From an uncultured cyanobacterium (GTDB lineage: Bacteria; Cyanobacteriota; Cyanobacteriia; Cyanobacteriales; Nostocaceae): a stretch of 64,000 bases of DNA. The notes under the pieces were generated by a model. It was not told the DNA's origin. It saw nothing but the letters and a program-made list of their open reading frames with translations, and ran no database searches. The translations under genes were made by a program, and so were the position numbers. The stretch is from contig CAINGU010000088.1 in the NCBI GenBank assembly GCA_903848645.1, positions 89,276-153,275 on the forward strand. Reading direction: 5' to 3'. Positions 52,809 through 63,717 of this stretch are shown in pieces (the first letter of the stretch is position 1; every line of letters starts with the position of its first letter).

Positions 52809-53963
52809 TTATGCCACTTTCTCCATTTGCGCTCTAAATCGCATAAACAAGCCAAAAGCATCAATTAACCTAAAGGACAAAGCTTCTTGTTCTCGGAAAC
52901 TATGGTAATAATCATTATTGGCATTCTTGAAAGCTGCTTGCACCTGCTGCTGTAAATCCGTACCCCAATAAGTGGGAATTTCTTGAAAACATTCTTGTAA
53001 TTCTTGCTCTAAGTACAAAGCTGCACCACCACTCAAAATCACTTCGTTGACCGCAGGTAAAGTTGATTCCAGCCAATCGTAAAGCCTAGACCAATACTCA
53101 GATTTAGCAGTCGCAATGGCATTAACAATCATCTGCAACTCATAATCAATGTTTTTTGCGTCTCTACTTTTAACCAAAGCACGAATCGCTTGGTTATTTG
53201 CTGTGATATCTGAACCGGCTGCATAGATAGCAGCAGTCAAAGTGGTGGCATCTTGTCCAGATGTGCGTTCAATTACCCGTTTTACCATTTGGTGGAAACC
53301 CAACCCATTGGTGTAACCCGCTGTCATCTTCCCTCGTTCAAATAAGAGCAGACTGGTATTGCGATGCCCAAACATCAGCACGGCAATGGTTTGGGAGTTA
53401 AACCATTCTTTCCCATTCTGGCGTTGGCGAATCATGGCTAATCCCGCACCTTCAGGCAGACACTCGAATCGTTCCAGTTTTACCCGCAACCTTTGACCCC
53501 GAAATTTAAAATCTTTGAGTGCTACCCGCAACTGTTCTTCAAAGGCTTGGCGATTTTGATATTCTCCATAGGGTAATAGTGAGGTAAGCGATAGTGAAAA
53601 TCGGTTTGGCAATTTATTGTGTTGAGCGATCGCACCAATTACTGCTAGAGCTTTGTCAATTGAAGTTTCGTACTTGAGTTTATCTAGTCTGGCGGATGCT
53701 GAAAACTGACGTGCCAGGAATCCAACTACTGTACATTGTGTATCACCATCTACCGCACAAGACACCCAAGCTTCATCTACTGGTTTAGAAGATTCCAGAC
53801 CCTTGCGACTTGACATATAAGCGTCAATCGAACTTTGGGGCAACTTCAGCATTTCTGGTTCCATTGTCATTAAACATGGTTGGCCTTCAGTTGCTAGTTC
53901 GTAAACAATCTTGGTCAAGGAAGCACCAGGGTCAAAACTGACTATCAGGTTTGACATTGACAT
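52809..53963 (-). CDS. ParM/StbA-like actin-family protein
   Basis: LIVSFDPGASLTKIVYEL; VNEVILSGGAALYLEQEL. Confidence 0.75.
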   Translation of the reverse strand: MSMSNLIVSFDPGASLTKIVYELATEGQPCLMTMEPEMLKLPQSSIDAYMSSRKGLESSKPVDEAWVSCAVDGDTQCTVVGFLARQFSASARLDKLKYETSIDKALAVIGAIAQHNKLPNRFSLSLTSLLPYGEYQNRQAFEEQLRVALKDFKFRGQRLRVKLERFECLPEGAGLAMIRQRQNGKEWFNSQTIAVLMFGHRNTSLLLFERGKMTAGYTNGLGFHQMVKRVIERTSGQDATTLTAAIYAAGSDITANNQAIRALVKSRDAKNIDYELQMIVNAIATAKSEYWSRLYDWLESTLPAVNEVILSGGAALYLEQELQECFQEIPTYWGTDLQQQVQAAFKNANNDYYHSFREQEALSFRLIDAFGLFMRFRAQMEKVA

Positions 53964-54149
53964 TAGCTGTGGTTATACGTAAAAGCTGCTTTTAACTTAA
54001 ATCCAAATATTGCTTATGAACATCACTCTATTGACTATTTTTTTGCTGCAAATTTTAGCCAGTTGGTTATTTTTTTCACAATCGTTGTTCAATTCTTGGC
54101 TTTTCTGTTAATTTGATCCAGTTCTAAAAGTATGGCAATGCAACGCCAC

Positions 54150-54340
54150 TGGTACTCCAGTAGAACTCCACTGGAATTACACTCAACCGCCATTAAAACT
54201 CCAGTAAAACTCCACTCAACCGCCATTGTCTGCTGTTTGTATAGTTAGAAACTGTCAATAAAAAAGCTTGTTGATAATAATTTTGGCAGTGAAACTCCAC
54301 TCCTACTCCATTGGTACTCCACTGAAACTCCACTCATATT
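54150..54340. repeat. iteron-like cluster of ACTCCA motifs (8 copies)
   Basis: Repeated ACTCCA(C/G)T plus two copies of ACTCAACCGCCATT. Confidence 0.7.
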
Positions 54341-54702
54341 TTTGATTTGAGCAGACTAAAAAAACGTTTGGAGCATAGCAAGCCATGTCGCAATGTGCAT
54401 CTCTAGGATGCAAAAATTTTGTACTTTTCAGGGAAGCAGCGACAGACTTGCCCTCCTTTCACGGTTCCCCTACCTCAGTAGGTTAACCACCGTGACGGAG
54501 GGGAGGATGATACGAAAAAAATCAAAACTCACAGGACTTGCCTTCACTCTCAATATACGAAAAAATCAAAACTCATAGGACTTGTATTCGCTTTCAATGC
54601 TGGATGTGAAATTCAAATCGAAAATAGCCATTTGGTTAATGACTAATTGACTTACATATTTCAAACTGGAAATAAAACATAATCTTTGCAATAAATTAAG
54701 CC

Positions 54703-55065
54703 ATGCCTCAAAAAGATCGCACAATTAGATTTCATATTTGCCTTACACCGCAAGAAAAAGAACAGGTGCGACAAATGGCAGCAGAAAATAGCTTGACGAT
54801 GGCAGAATTATTCCGTGCTAAGACTATCAAAAATAGATTACCCAGGCGTGTCACCAAAGTAGCAGGTCAAACTTACTGGGAATTGGGGAAAATAGGCAAT
54901 AACCTCAACCAAATAGCTAAAGCTATCAATACATCGGTACTCATGGGTGAGCCAGTGGTTGTTGATAGAGGATTGTTGGAACAGGTAAGAGATTTGGTGA
55001 AACAGGTGCGGCGAGAGATTACAGAAGTTGATTTAATCACTGATTTACAAGACGAGGAAGATTGA
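54703..55065 (+). CDS. mobC: MobC-like relaxosome accessory protein
   Basis: RTIRFHICLTPQEKEQVRQMAAENSLTMAELFRAKTI; WELGKIGNNLNQIAKAIN. Confidence 0.85.
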   Translation: MPQKDRTIRFHICLTPQEKEQVRQMAAENSLTMAELFRAKTIKNRLPRRVTKVAGQTYWELGKIGNNLNQIAKAINTSVLMGEPVVVDRGLLEQVRDLVKQVRREITEVDLITDLQDEED

Positions 55066-55137
55066 TTTGTCAAACAAGTGCGGCGAGAAATTACGGAAGT
55101 TGATTTAACCACTGATTTACAAAATGAGGAAAATTGA
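54994..55137. repeat. 72-bp tandem duplication at the mobC 3' end
   Basis: CAGGTGCGGCGAGAGATTACAGAAGTTGATTTAATCACTGATTTACAAGACGAGGAAGATTGATT vs CAAGTGCGGCGAGAAATTACGGAAGTTGATTTAACCACTGATTTACAAAATGAGGAAAATTGATT. Confidence 0.85.
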
Positions 55138-56927
55138 TTGGTAAACAGGTTAAAGGTAAAAGTTTTATCAAATTGCTCAAATACCTTTTTGGCAAGGAAG
55201 GAGCAAGACAAATTGGTGGCAATATGGACGAAACAACCCCACGTTCATTAGCGGCTGAGTTGCAATTTTCTACACGCATTAACCCAAAAGTTACTAGAAA
55301 TGTTTATCATGCTTCTCTCAGCTTGACCCACAATGAGAGTTTAGATGATGACACTTGGCATGAAATCGCCCAGAAATATCTGCAAGCAATGGGTTTTACT
55401 ATGAACCAATATATCGTAGTGCGACACACTGACCGGACTCATGATCATGCACATATTGTTGCCAATCGTATTCGCTTAGATGGAACTACAGTTTCCGATA
55501 GCTGGGACTATCCTAGAAGCGAAGCTGTGATTCGCAAATTAGAAAAAGAATACAATTTGCAATCAGTAGAATCAAGCAAGAGAAAAGAGAATCGTAGTCC
55601 TACTACTGGTGAACGCAGACAACTTGCTAGAACTGGAGAGGAAAGTGTTAGAGTCAGACTTCAGGGATGTCTACGGCGGGCGTTGCGAACTGCTTGCAGC
55701 AGCGCTTCGCTATCGTTTGATGAGGCAACCCACTACCACCCAACTATGCCGGAGTTAATAGAGAAAGCGCAACAACAAGGTATTAATGTCTGCGTTGGTT
55801 ATACTCGCACAGGCAAAGTCAAAGGCATTAGTTACCAACTTGATGGCGTGGCTTTCAGTGGGACGCATCTTGGTAAAGCATATACTTTTCCCGGTTTACA
55901 AAAACATCTAGGTGTCAGCTATATTCCTAAGCGGGATGATCAACTCATCCAAAAACTGACAGAGCGAAATATTGAAAATGTTACATCCAATCAACCAAAC
56001 CAGGACGAGCAAGGCATTCAAGTTCAGGCAAATGTTGAAAATAGCACAATAAAAGTTGCTTCACCACTGGATAAGAAACACATTGAAATCGGGCAACCTG
56101 TTGAAAATTCCACACCAACAGTTGCTCAAAAACACAATGACAAACATCTTCAAATCCAACAAACAATTGACCATTCAACATCAAAAGTAAGAACAAAACA
56201 AGATGATGAACTCGTCCAAAGACTGACAGTGCAAACAGTTGACCATTCAACACCACCTATCAAGCAACCAAATTCTTCACCTACACCAGAACCAGCAAAC
56301 TGGGAACAAATACGCCTAAGTTTACACCAGCAGTACAATTTACCCAATTCTCTGCTCACAGAACTGTATCAAAAAGGTTGGCTATATCCCAGTAAAACAG
56401 GTCAACCAGTATTTGTAGAACGCACACTTGATGATATTCCCACTCAAGCCAAGCAGCTAGAACCAACAGGTGACTTCACTGCTATTCCTCTCAACTCTGA
56501 ACCTACGAAAAACGGTGGTTTTTGGATTGCTACGGATACCACAGTCAAAAGAGCAGTGCTACTGAGTGACCCTATCGAAGTTCTTTCTGTTATTGCCTTA
56601 GAATCAACTGTTGACAAAAGAAAGCGGCAACCAACATTGTATTGGAGTGTAGGCATGGAGAGAGAGTACAATGCCACAAGCGAACTGCTTGCAGCAGCAC
56701 CGAGCGATCGCTCTCAAATACCTTTAGAATTTTTACGCTCACTTGATACAGTGATCATCGCGGTTAAAGATAATGAGAATGAGGACTTGGTATCTGAGAT
56801 ATTAGCTGAACTACCACAGGCCAAACGAGTTTTTCCTGGTCAAGCGGGTTGGAATAAGCTGTTAACTGATAGTAAAATGCAACCCAAGCATAGCCAAATC
56901 CCACAACCTCAAGATTGGGAACTTTGA
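55134..56927 (+). CDS. MobA-type relaxase
   Basis: [44 protein letters not shown]. Confidence 0.9.
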   Translation: MIGKQVKGKSFIKLLKYLFGKEGARQIGGNMDETTPRSLAAELQFSTRINPKVTRNVYHASLSLTHNESLDDDTWHEIAQKYLQAMGFTMNQYIVVRHTDRTHDHAHIVANRIRLDGTTVSDSWDYPRSEAVIRKLEKEYNLQSVESSKRKENRSPTTGERRQLARTGEESVRVRLQGCLRRALRTACSSASLSFDEATHYHPTMPELIEKAQQQGINVCVGYTRTGKVKGISYQLDGVAFSGTHLGKAYTFPGLQKHLGVSYIPKRDDQLIQKLTERNIENVTSNQPNQDEQGIQVQANVENSTIKVASPLDKKHIEIGQPVENSTPTVAQKHNDKHLQIQQTIDHSTSKVRTKQDDELVQRLTVQTVDHSTPPIKQPNSSPTPEPANWEQIRLSLHQQYNLPNSLLTELYQKGWLYPSKTGQPVFVERTLDDIPTQAKQLEPTGDFTAIPLNSEPTKNGGFWIATDTTVKRAVLLSDPIEVLSVIALESTVDKRKRQPTLYWSVGMEREYNATSELLAAAPSDRSQIPLEFLRSLDTVIIAVKDNENEDLVSEILAELPQAKRVFPGQAGWNKLLTDSKMQPKHSQIPQPQDWEL

Positions 56928-56964
56928 TATTATTCATCAGTGCATAGCCAAGCAACATAAACCC

Positions 56965-58611
56965 ATGACTAAATACGTCGCTGCAATTGACCAAGGAACG
57001 ACCAGTACCCGCTTTATCATGTTTGACAAGCAGGGTAAAATTGTTGGCTATGCCCAAAAAGAACATCAGCAGATTTATCCCCAGCCAGGTTGGGTAGAAC
57101 ACAACCCCAAGGAAATCTGGTCATCTACTCAAACTGTAATTAAAGATGCTTTAGAGCAGAGTAATATTACTGTTGCTGAGATAACAGCGATTGGCATTAC
57201 GAATCAGCGAGAAACAGTAGTAGTTTGGGATAAGAACACAGGCGAACCTTACTACAATGCCATTGTCTGGCAAGATACCAGAACTGATTATATTTGTAAT
57301 CAACTAGCAGCAGATGGTGGGATAGACCGTTTTCGCGCCACAACAGGTTTACCACTGGCTACCTATTTCAGCGCCCCCAAAATTAAGTGGTTACTGGAAA
57401 ACATACCAGGATTAAAAGCCGCAGCCGCAGATGGTAATGCTCTTTTTGGCACAATTGACACTTTTTTGATTTGGCATTTAACAGGTGGTACAGAAGGCGG
57501 TTTGCACATTACCGATGTGACTAATGCTAGTCGTACCTTGTTGATGAATTTGAACACTCTGGACTGGGAAACTGAAATATTGGAAATTATGGGTATTTCC
57601 CGGCAAATGTTACCAGAAATTCACCCTTCATCGGCTATTTATGGTCAAGCTACGGGTATTTTGGCAGGAGTTCCCATTGCTGCTGATTTAGGTGATCAAC
57701 AAGCCGCATTAATTGGACAAACTTGTTTTCAGGTGGGTGAAGCCAAAAATACCTATGGTACAGGTTGCTTTATGCTGCTGAATACAGGCCAGCAAAAAGT
57801 GATTTCCCAACATGGTTTATTAACAACCGTAGCTTACAAGTTGGGTGATGCTCCGGCAGTTTATGCTTTGGAGGGGAGTATTGCGATCGCTGGCGCTTTG
57901 GTTCAATGGTTGCGTGACAATTTGGGATTAATTCAAAGCAGTGCAGAGGTAGAATCATTAGCCAGTACAGTTACAGATAACGGTGGTGTTTATTTTGTGC
58001 CTGCGTTTTCTGGGTTATTTGCTCCCTATTGGCGCAATGATGCTAGGGGTGTAATTGTGGGTATGACTCGCTACACAAATAAAGGTCATATTGCCCGTGC
58101 GGTGTTGGAAGCTACAGCATGGCAGACTCGTGAAGTTTTGGATGCGATGAGAGAAGACGCGCAGGTAAATTTAACTGCTTTGAAGGTAGATGGTGGGATG
58201 GTTTATAACAATCTGCTGATGCAATTTCAAAGCGATGTGTTAGGTGTGCCAGTGATTCGTCCCCAGGTAGCAGAAACTACTGCTTTAGGGGCAGCTTATG
58301 CTGCTGGGTTGGCGACTGGTTTCTGGAGTAATTTGGAGGAGTTGTCTGATAATTGGCTTTTAGATCAGACTTGGGAATCAAAGATGGATGCTGTGGAGAG
58401 GGAAGGTTGTTATCGGCTTTGGAAGAAGGCGGTTACTAAAACTTTTGATTGGGTACAATACTATTGCCAATTTTCTCAAATATGTCTGAAACCCAATAAA
58501 ATCGTGACGATATCAATAGGGTTTCAGGGGTTTGGCAATAGTATTGTTGGGTATAGATGTAAATTTTGTCTCTATGAACTTGCTATACTCGGTATAATCG
58601 GTTTTGACTAA
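56965..58611 (+). CDS. glpK: glycerol kinase, C-terminus altered by MITE-like insertion
   Basis: [53 protein letters not shown]. Confidence 0.95.
   Translation: MTKYVAAIDQGTTSTRFIMFDKQGKIVGYAQKEHQQIYPQPGWVEHNPKEIWSSTQTVIKDALEQSNITVAEITAIGITNQRETVVVWDKNTGEPYYNAIVWQDTRTDYICNQLAADGGIDRFRATTGLPLATYFSAPKIKWLLENIPGLKAAAADGNALFGTIDTFLIWHLTGGTEGGLHITDVTNASRTLLMNLNTLDWETEILEIMGISRQMLPEIHPSSAIYGQATGILAGVPIAADLGDQQAALIGQTCFQVGEAKNTYGTGCFMLLNTGQQKVISQHGLLTTVAYKLGDAPAVYALEGSIAIAGALVQWLRDNLGLIQSSAEVESLASTVTDNGGVYFVPAFSGLFAPYWRNDARGVIVGMTRYTNKGHIARAVLEATAWQTREVLDAMREDAQVNLTALKVDGGMVYNNLLMQFQSDVLGVPVIRPQVAETTALGAAYAAGLATGFWSNLEELSDNWLLDQTWESKMDAVEREGCYRLWKKAVTKTFDWVQYYCQFSQICLKPNKIVTISIGFQGFGNSIVGYRCKFCLYELAILGIIGFD
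58456..58546. mobile_element. 91-bp MITE-like element inserted at the glpK stop codon
   Basis: TIRs CAATACTATTGCCAA/TTGGCAATAGTATTG, inner TGAAACCC/GGGTTTCA, 7-bp flanking direct repeat TTGGGTA (58449-58455 / 58547-58553). Confidence 0.88.
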
Positions 58612-58632
58612 GTAACCCAATTACCATAGATT

Positions 58633-61600
58633 ATGACAAACAACCAAATCGCAACACCCTTTAGTCAAGATGATAATAATCTCATGCAGCAACTTCTGCA
58701 ATATTGGGGATTGTCAGAACCAATACTGATGGGACAATATACGAGAGTTCAAGACAAACCTTTCGGTTTTTTTAATAATGTTAAGAATAAAGCTGGTAAA
58801 CTTTTATCATATCCGCAGCGATTAGATGAAGTTAGTGTATATATTTATCGGGACGATTTAGAGGAAGGAGCTTATTATAAATTTAGGTTCTGTTTAGCAT
58901 CTCTAAAAGAAAGCCAAAATAAAAATAATCGTTTTCTGATTCAAACCGATACAAGCCAGGAAATTATTAAACTTGATTATAATCAAGAAAATAAAAATAA
59001 TACAGATTCAAATAAATTAGTCATTAAAACACCAAAGCCAAAACTTGAAAATTATAAAAGCTGGGTGCAAGAAATATTTGATAGAAAGGGAAAAACAGAA
59101 GAAGATGCTAAAGATATAGCCAGTTCATTAAATATCTTTTCTGAAGATTTATACACAAAAGCAGAACGTTTTATTTTTGAGCTTTTACAGAATGCTGATG
59201 ATTTTCCAGGAGCATCAGGAAAGGTACAAATTAAATTTATGCTTTTACAAGAGCATTTATTGATTCTTCATACTGGTAAATCGTTTTCTAAAGAAGAAGT
59301 AGAAGCAATCTGTAGGATTGGCAATAGTACGAAATCAACAGATGCTTCTAAAACAGGCTATAAAGGTATTGGTTTTAAATCTGTTTTTGTTCATGCAGAC
59401 TGTGTTTATATATTCTCCGGTAATTATCAGTTTAGATATGATAAAAACTACTATAAAAAACCAGAAATAACTCCTTGGCAAATTAAACCAATATGGACAG
59501 ATAAACATGAATTACCACAAGAAATAAGATTAGCTGGCGATTTTTTTGAATATCCTGTCGCAATTGGTGTTCATGTTGGAATAGATAAAGTAAATGAATA
59601 TAGACAAAAAATTAAAGAGATTTTCTCTGAACCCAGATTTATGCTATTTTTACGTCATGTAAATTTAATAGAAATATCAGGGTTAGTTCATGATTTAAAA
59701 ATCAGCTTGCAATTAGATAGAGAAAACAAGTTTAGTAAAATATCATCTAATGGTAAATTTAGAAATAACTGGTTAGTTGAAGATTTTGTATTTGAAGTTA
59801 CCCAAGATGTCAGGGATAGAGTTAAAAATGATAACAGTGTACCTACAAAATTACAACAAGCTACAAAAACAAAATTAAGTTTTGGTACTAAAATTGAGAA
59901 TGAAAAATTAATTGCTCTATCAACTGATGAATCAGTATTATTTAGCTATTTACCTACTAATGTTAAAGATTATCAGTTTCCTTTGTTAGTTAATGCGGAT
60001 TTTTTGACTAAAGCTGATCGTGAAGATTTACATCGGGATAATGACTGGAATTGTTTTATTTTTGAACAAATAGGCTACCATATTTTTGAATTTTTAGCTC
60101 GGATATGTAATTCCTATCCAACATATAGAAATTATATTACTGACTTAATACCTTCTCCATTAAATAGCAAAGAAAAGGTATCACAAAGTTTTAATGATGG
60201 ATTTGCTAAAGGTATAGAAAATATTGCCTTTATCCCATCAGATGAAACAGATAAACTTTTGAAAGTAAATGAAGCAATTATTGACAATACAGGTATTACT
60301 GAAATCATTCCTACTTCAAAAGTCAAGTCTATCTTAAATATTCAAAAGTGTTTTGTAAGTAGAACATTAAGAAATTCTGACAAATTACAGCGACTAGGTG
60401 TTGAAACATTTGATTTGAATCAGCTTATTAATTTACTTAAGCAATATTCTTATGAATCTTTAGAAGAATATATCAAAATTATTATTCATTTAGAAAATAA
60501 AAAATATGCTACCAAGATAAAAGAAAGACAATTACCAATGATTTGGGGTGAAAATGGAAAAATTATAGTATCTACATCTGAGCAAACTGTATATTTTCAA
60601 CCATCAATAGAATCGAAAAAGTTATTGACTTTTGATAATTTTGCCTTTATTCTCCCTCAACTAGATCAGGACAGTTATGAAAATACTCATTTGCATTCTG
60701 CTTTAACATCACTAGGAGTAAAAGATTTTAATCCTATACAAGTGATTAAAGAAAGAATGAGAAAAAGTCAATATGAACCTATAGCTAATACAGTTAATGA
60801 TCATATTAATCATATTCGTTTTATTTTTCAAAACCGTCATCAACTTACTGATATTGAATATCAACGATTAAGTAATCTCAAACTTCTTTATAGAATAGAG
60901 GAAAAATATTTTCCTGCGGTAGCTTCTAGTTGCTATTTATCTGATTACTATCAACCACAATATGCTTTAGAGTCTGTAGCTAAAAATTTAGGCGAAAATA
61001 ATAAAATTGCTAATAATTTTCAATTTATTGCATCTGATTACTGTGAATATGAGAAAGATATTACCTCATGGAGACAATTTTTCCTTAAAATTAATATTGT
61101 TAAACCAGATGGGTTAGAAATTATTAAAAAGTATATTTTACCCCTGATTGATAATAATCAAATTAATGAAAATAACACTATACAAATTACCAGATTTATG
61201 TTTAGTGTACTTCATAACCAAATAATCAATATTGATATTAAACAAAAACTTAGTAAGTTATTATTGCTGACTAATGAAGGGTTAAAACAAGTTATTGAAT
61301 GTAATTTATCTGAATTTTACATTAATGTCTCTCAATCATCAAATTTTCTACAAGAATTTAAACTTCCTAACCGTATTAGTAATCAATATTGCAGTGGTAA
61401 TGAATCTCCAGAAAAATGGAGACAATTTTTTGTTAATATAGGTGTTAAAGAGGTTAATGGAATAGAATTAATTAGAAAAAAAATTGCTTTGTTAGAAACT
61501 AACAAGGATTTTATTAATCCCAAGAATGTTATTCAAATTACTATAGAAATATTTAATTATAACCGTGATTTAACACAGGATGATTTTCAGAAATTATCTG

Positions 61601-63585
61601 AACTACCCATCTTAGTAAAAAACGGTCAACTTGCACCAGCAAATGAATGTTATCTATCTAATGATTATCATCCTAAACAAGATTTAGAAAGTTTATTTGC
61701 TAGTACAGAATTTCACAAAATTGTAAGTTCTCAATATATTACTGAAAATAATGCAGAATTATGGAAGCAATTTTTTGTCAAAATTCAAGTCGCAGAAGAG
61801 CTTAGAGTTTTAAAATATGAGGAACGAGTATCTTTTATATCTACTAAAGATGTAGAAAAAGCATATTTAAAATATATTCAAGTGGATTATGCTGATAGCT
61901 ATGATATGGAAAATTTTGTTGAAATTACTGACATAGAGGATTATATTCAAAACTATGACTTTGCTTACCAACTATGGTCATATTTGAAGCAAATTTGGAA
62001 TATCAATTTAGAAGCTGATTCCCAAATTTGGATTAGTTCTGACAAGAGACGAAAAGTTTTTTCTTACTTCAAGTTTTTATTTACCCAATATCCATCAATT
62101 CCTTGCATAGATAAACGATGTCGTAAACCTGCTGAAATTTATTCATATTCTATTCCTACCAAAAATGATTTAATCGCTTTGGGTTTACCTGTATCATCAA
62201 TAGATTTTCCAAGTAACATAGAATCTTTTTTAGGAATTAAGAAAACGTTAGACGTTAAAGCATATCTACAAATAATAGATAATATAAATGCTAATTTTTC
62301 AAAAAACCACATACCAAAATTGTTGTCTGCTTATGAAGGACTATTGAAAGTTTTACAGAGTGGAAATTCTGGAGATAAAATTTTGATTAGTCAATGGAGT
62401 AAAACTGGTAAACTGCTTGGTTGTGATGAACAACTTCATCCTACTAATGAATTATATTATCTTGATTCATCACTGGAGTTACCTTATAAACAAAATCCCC
62501 GACTGGTTAAGTTTCCAGAAAGTTTGAGGAGTTATAATGCTGAAAATTTATTATCTGCTTTTCATGTAAAAAAAATTCAAAATGCTCCAGTTTATTATGA
62601 TGCAGATAAAACCTGTACAATCTTACCGCAATTAATACATGATAGACTTTACTATATTAGTGTTTACTTAGTAAATTCTACTATTCCTGAATTAATTGAT
62701 GAGCAAACTAAAAAAGTTATTATTGCTTTATCTCAACTTAGTATTAGTAATCCTAATAAACTTTATCGTTCTATTAAAGATATAGACTATGAAGAAGCAA
62801 TTTATAATTTTTATGGTAATAATGGAATTTTTTATGTTGGTCGGTGGAATAGCAGGAAAAATGCTAAAATTGGTGAATATCTCATTAAAGCATTGGGATT
62901 AGATGAGAGAAAAATTAGTAGTGAAAAATTATTAGATTTCTTAGATGATCCTTTAGAGGAAGTAATTAGTTATCTGAGAGAAGGTGGTTTTGATATTCCT
63001 GAACCACCAAAACCTGAAGTAATTCCACCTATAGAGACTTCAATTACAAGTAGTGTTATTTCAATTGACGAACCAGGTAAAGGATATAAACCAGAACAAT
63101 GGGGTAAATTTGGTGAAGATAAAGCTGAATTATTTTATAAAAGATTAGGTTATACTATTGTCAAACAACCAGACGGAACTGGTTATGATTTTCGATGTAC
63201 TAAACCAAACAGTGAATTATTTGTAGAAGTCAAAACCATTAATCCTAATTATAATGATGTGATTAGGATTACGCCAAATGAGTGGCAGAAAATGTGTATA
63301 CTTGATAATCAAAACAAGTATGAATTATTCATTGTTCTCCATGTTGGTGAATCAGTTACTAAAATGATTCGGATTCAATCTGCATGGAAAACATTACAAG
63401 AGGTTTTATCAAAACTTAATCAACAATCTCATACTGCTTATGGATATAATAGTAATATGATAGAGGTATTGATTGGTTTACAAGGTAATTCTAATAATTC
63501 AGGTAATGACATTATATTTAATTGGAAACGATTAGCTGAAAAGGGAAATTTATTAAGTTCAAATATACAAGAATTTTCCTCTTGA
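58633..63585 (+). CDS. sacsin-like Hsp90-fold ATPase with C-terminal DUF3883-like nuclease domain
   Basis: RFIFELLQNADDFPGASG, TGYKGIGFKSVF; C-terminal GKFGEDKAELFYKRLGYTIVKQPDGTGYDFRC...ELFVEVKTI. Confidence 0.75.
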   Translation: MTNNQIATPFSQDDNNLMQQLLQYWGLSEPILMGQYTRVQDKPFGFFNNVKNKAGKLLSYPQRLDEVSVYIYRDDLEEGAYYKFRFCLASLKESQNKNNRFLIQTDTSQEIIKLDYNQENKNNTDSNKLVIKTPKPKLENYKSWVQEIFDRKGKTEEDAKDIASSLNIFSEDLYTKAERFIFELLQNADDFPGASGKVQIKFMLLQEHLLILHTGKSFSKEEVEAICRIGNSTKSTDASKTGYKGIGFKSVFVHADCVYIFSGNYQFRYDKNYYKKPEITPWQIKPIWTDKHELPQEIRLAGDFFEYPVAIGVHVGIDKVNEYRQKIKEIFSEPRFMLFLRHVNLIEISGLVHDLKISLQLDRENKFSKISSNGKFRNNWLVEDFVFEVTQDVRDRVKNDNSVPTKLQQATKTKLSFGTKIENEKLIALSTDESVLFSYLPTNVKDYQFPLLVNADFLTKADREDLHRDNDWNCFIFEQIGYHIFEFLARICNSYPTYRNYITDLIPSPLNSKEKVSQSFNDGFAKGIENIAFIPSDETDKLLKVNEAIIDNTGITEIIPTSKVKSILNIQKCFVSRTLRNSDKLQRLGVETFDLNQLINLLKQYSYESLEEYIKIIIHLENKKYATKIKERQLPMIWGENGKIIVSTSEQTVYFQPSIESKKLLTFDNFAFILPQLDQDSYENTHLHSALTSLGVKDFNPIQVIKERMRKSQYEPIANTVNDHINHIRFIFQNRHQLTDIEYQRLSNLKLLYRIEEKYFPAVASSCYLSDYYQPQYALESVAKNLGENNKIANNFQFIASDYCEYEKDITSWRQFFLKINIVKPDGLEIIKKYILPLIDNNQINENNTIQITRFMFSVLHNQIINIDIKQKLSKLLLLTNEGLKQVIECNLSEFYINVSQSSNFLQEFKLPNRISNQYCSGNESPEKWRQFFVNIGVKEVNGIELIRKKIALLETNKDFINPKNVIQITIEIFNYNRDLTQDDFQKLSELPILVKNGQLAPANECYLSNDYHPKQDLESLFASTEFHKIVSSQYITENNAELWKQFFVKIQVAEELRVLKYEERVSFISTKDVEKAYLKYIQVDYADSYDMENFVEITDIEDYIQNYDFAYQLWSYLKQIWNINLEADSQIWISSDKRRKVFSYFKFLFTQYPSIPCIDKRCRKPAEIYSYSIPTKNDLIALGLPVSSIDFPSNIESFLGIKKTLDVKAYLQIIDNINANFSKNHIPKLLSAYEGLLKVLQSGNSGDKILISQWSKTGKLLGCDEQLHPTNELYYLDSSLELPYKQNPRLVKFPESLRSYNAENLLSAFHVKKIQNAPVYYDADKTCTILPQLIHDRLYYISVYLVNSTIPELIDEQTKKVIIALSQLSISNPNKLYRSIKDIDYEEAIYNFYGNNGIFYVGRWNSRKNAKIGEYLIKALGLDERKISSEKLLDFLDDPLEEVISYLREGGFDIPEPPKPEVIPPIETSITSSVISIDEPGKGYKPEQWGKFGEDKAELFYKRLGYTIVKQPDGTGYDFRCTKPNSELFVEVKTINPNYNDVIRITPNEWQKMCILDNQNKYELFIVLHVGESVTKMIRIQSAWKTLQEVLSKLNQQSHTAYGYNSNMIEVLIGLQGNSNNSGNDIIFNWKRLAEKGNLLSSNIQEFSS

Positions 63586-63717
63586 CTATATTTATCCATT
63601 AACACCGTAATGATTTTAGCGATCGCTCACCCTTTCCTTTCTCAATAAGCGATCGCTACTAGAAAAGATCACTAAGTAATTGTAAATTTTTTTGCCATTA
63701 AGCGGTAATATATCGCT

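Noticed and set aside
54150-54340. CRISPR array
   Set aside because: Repeats are ~6-14 nt with irregular spacing; no cas genes in the window.
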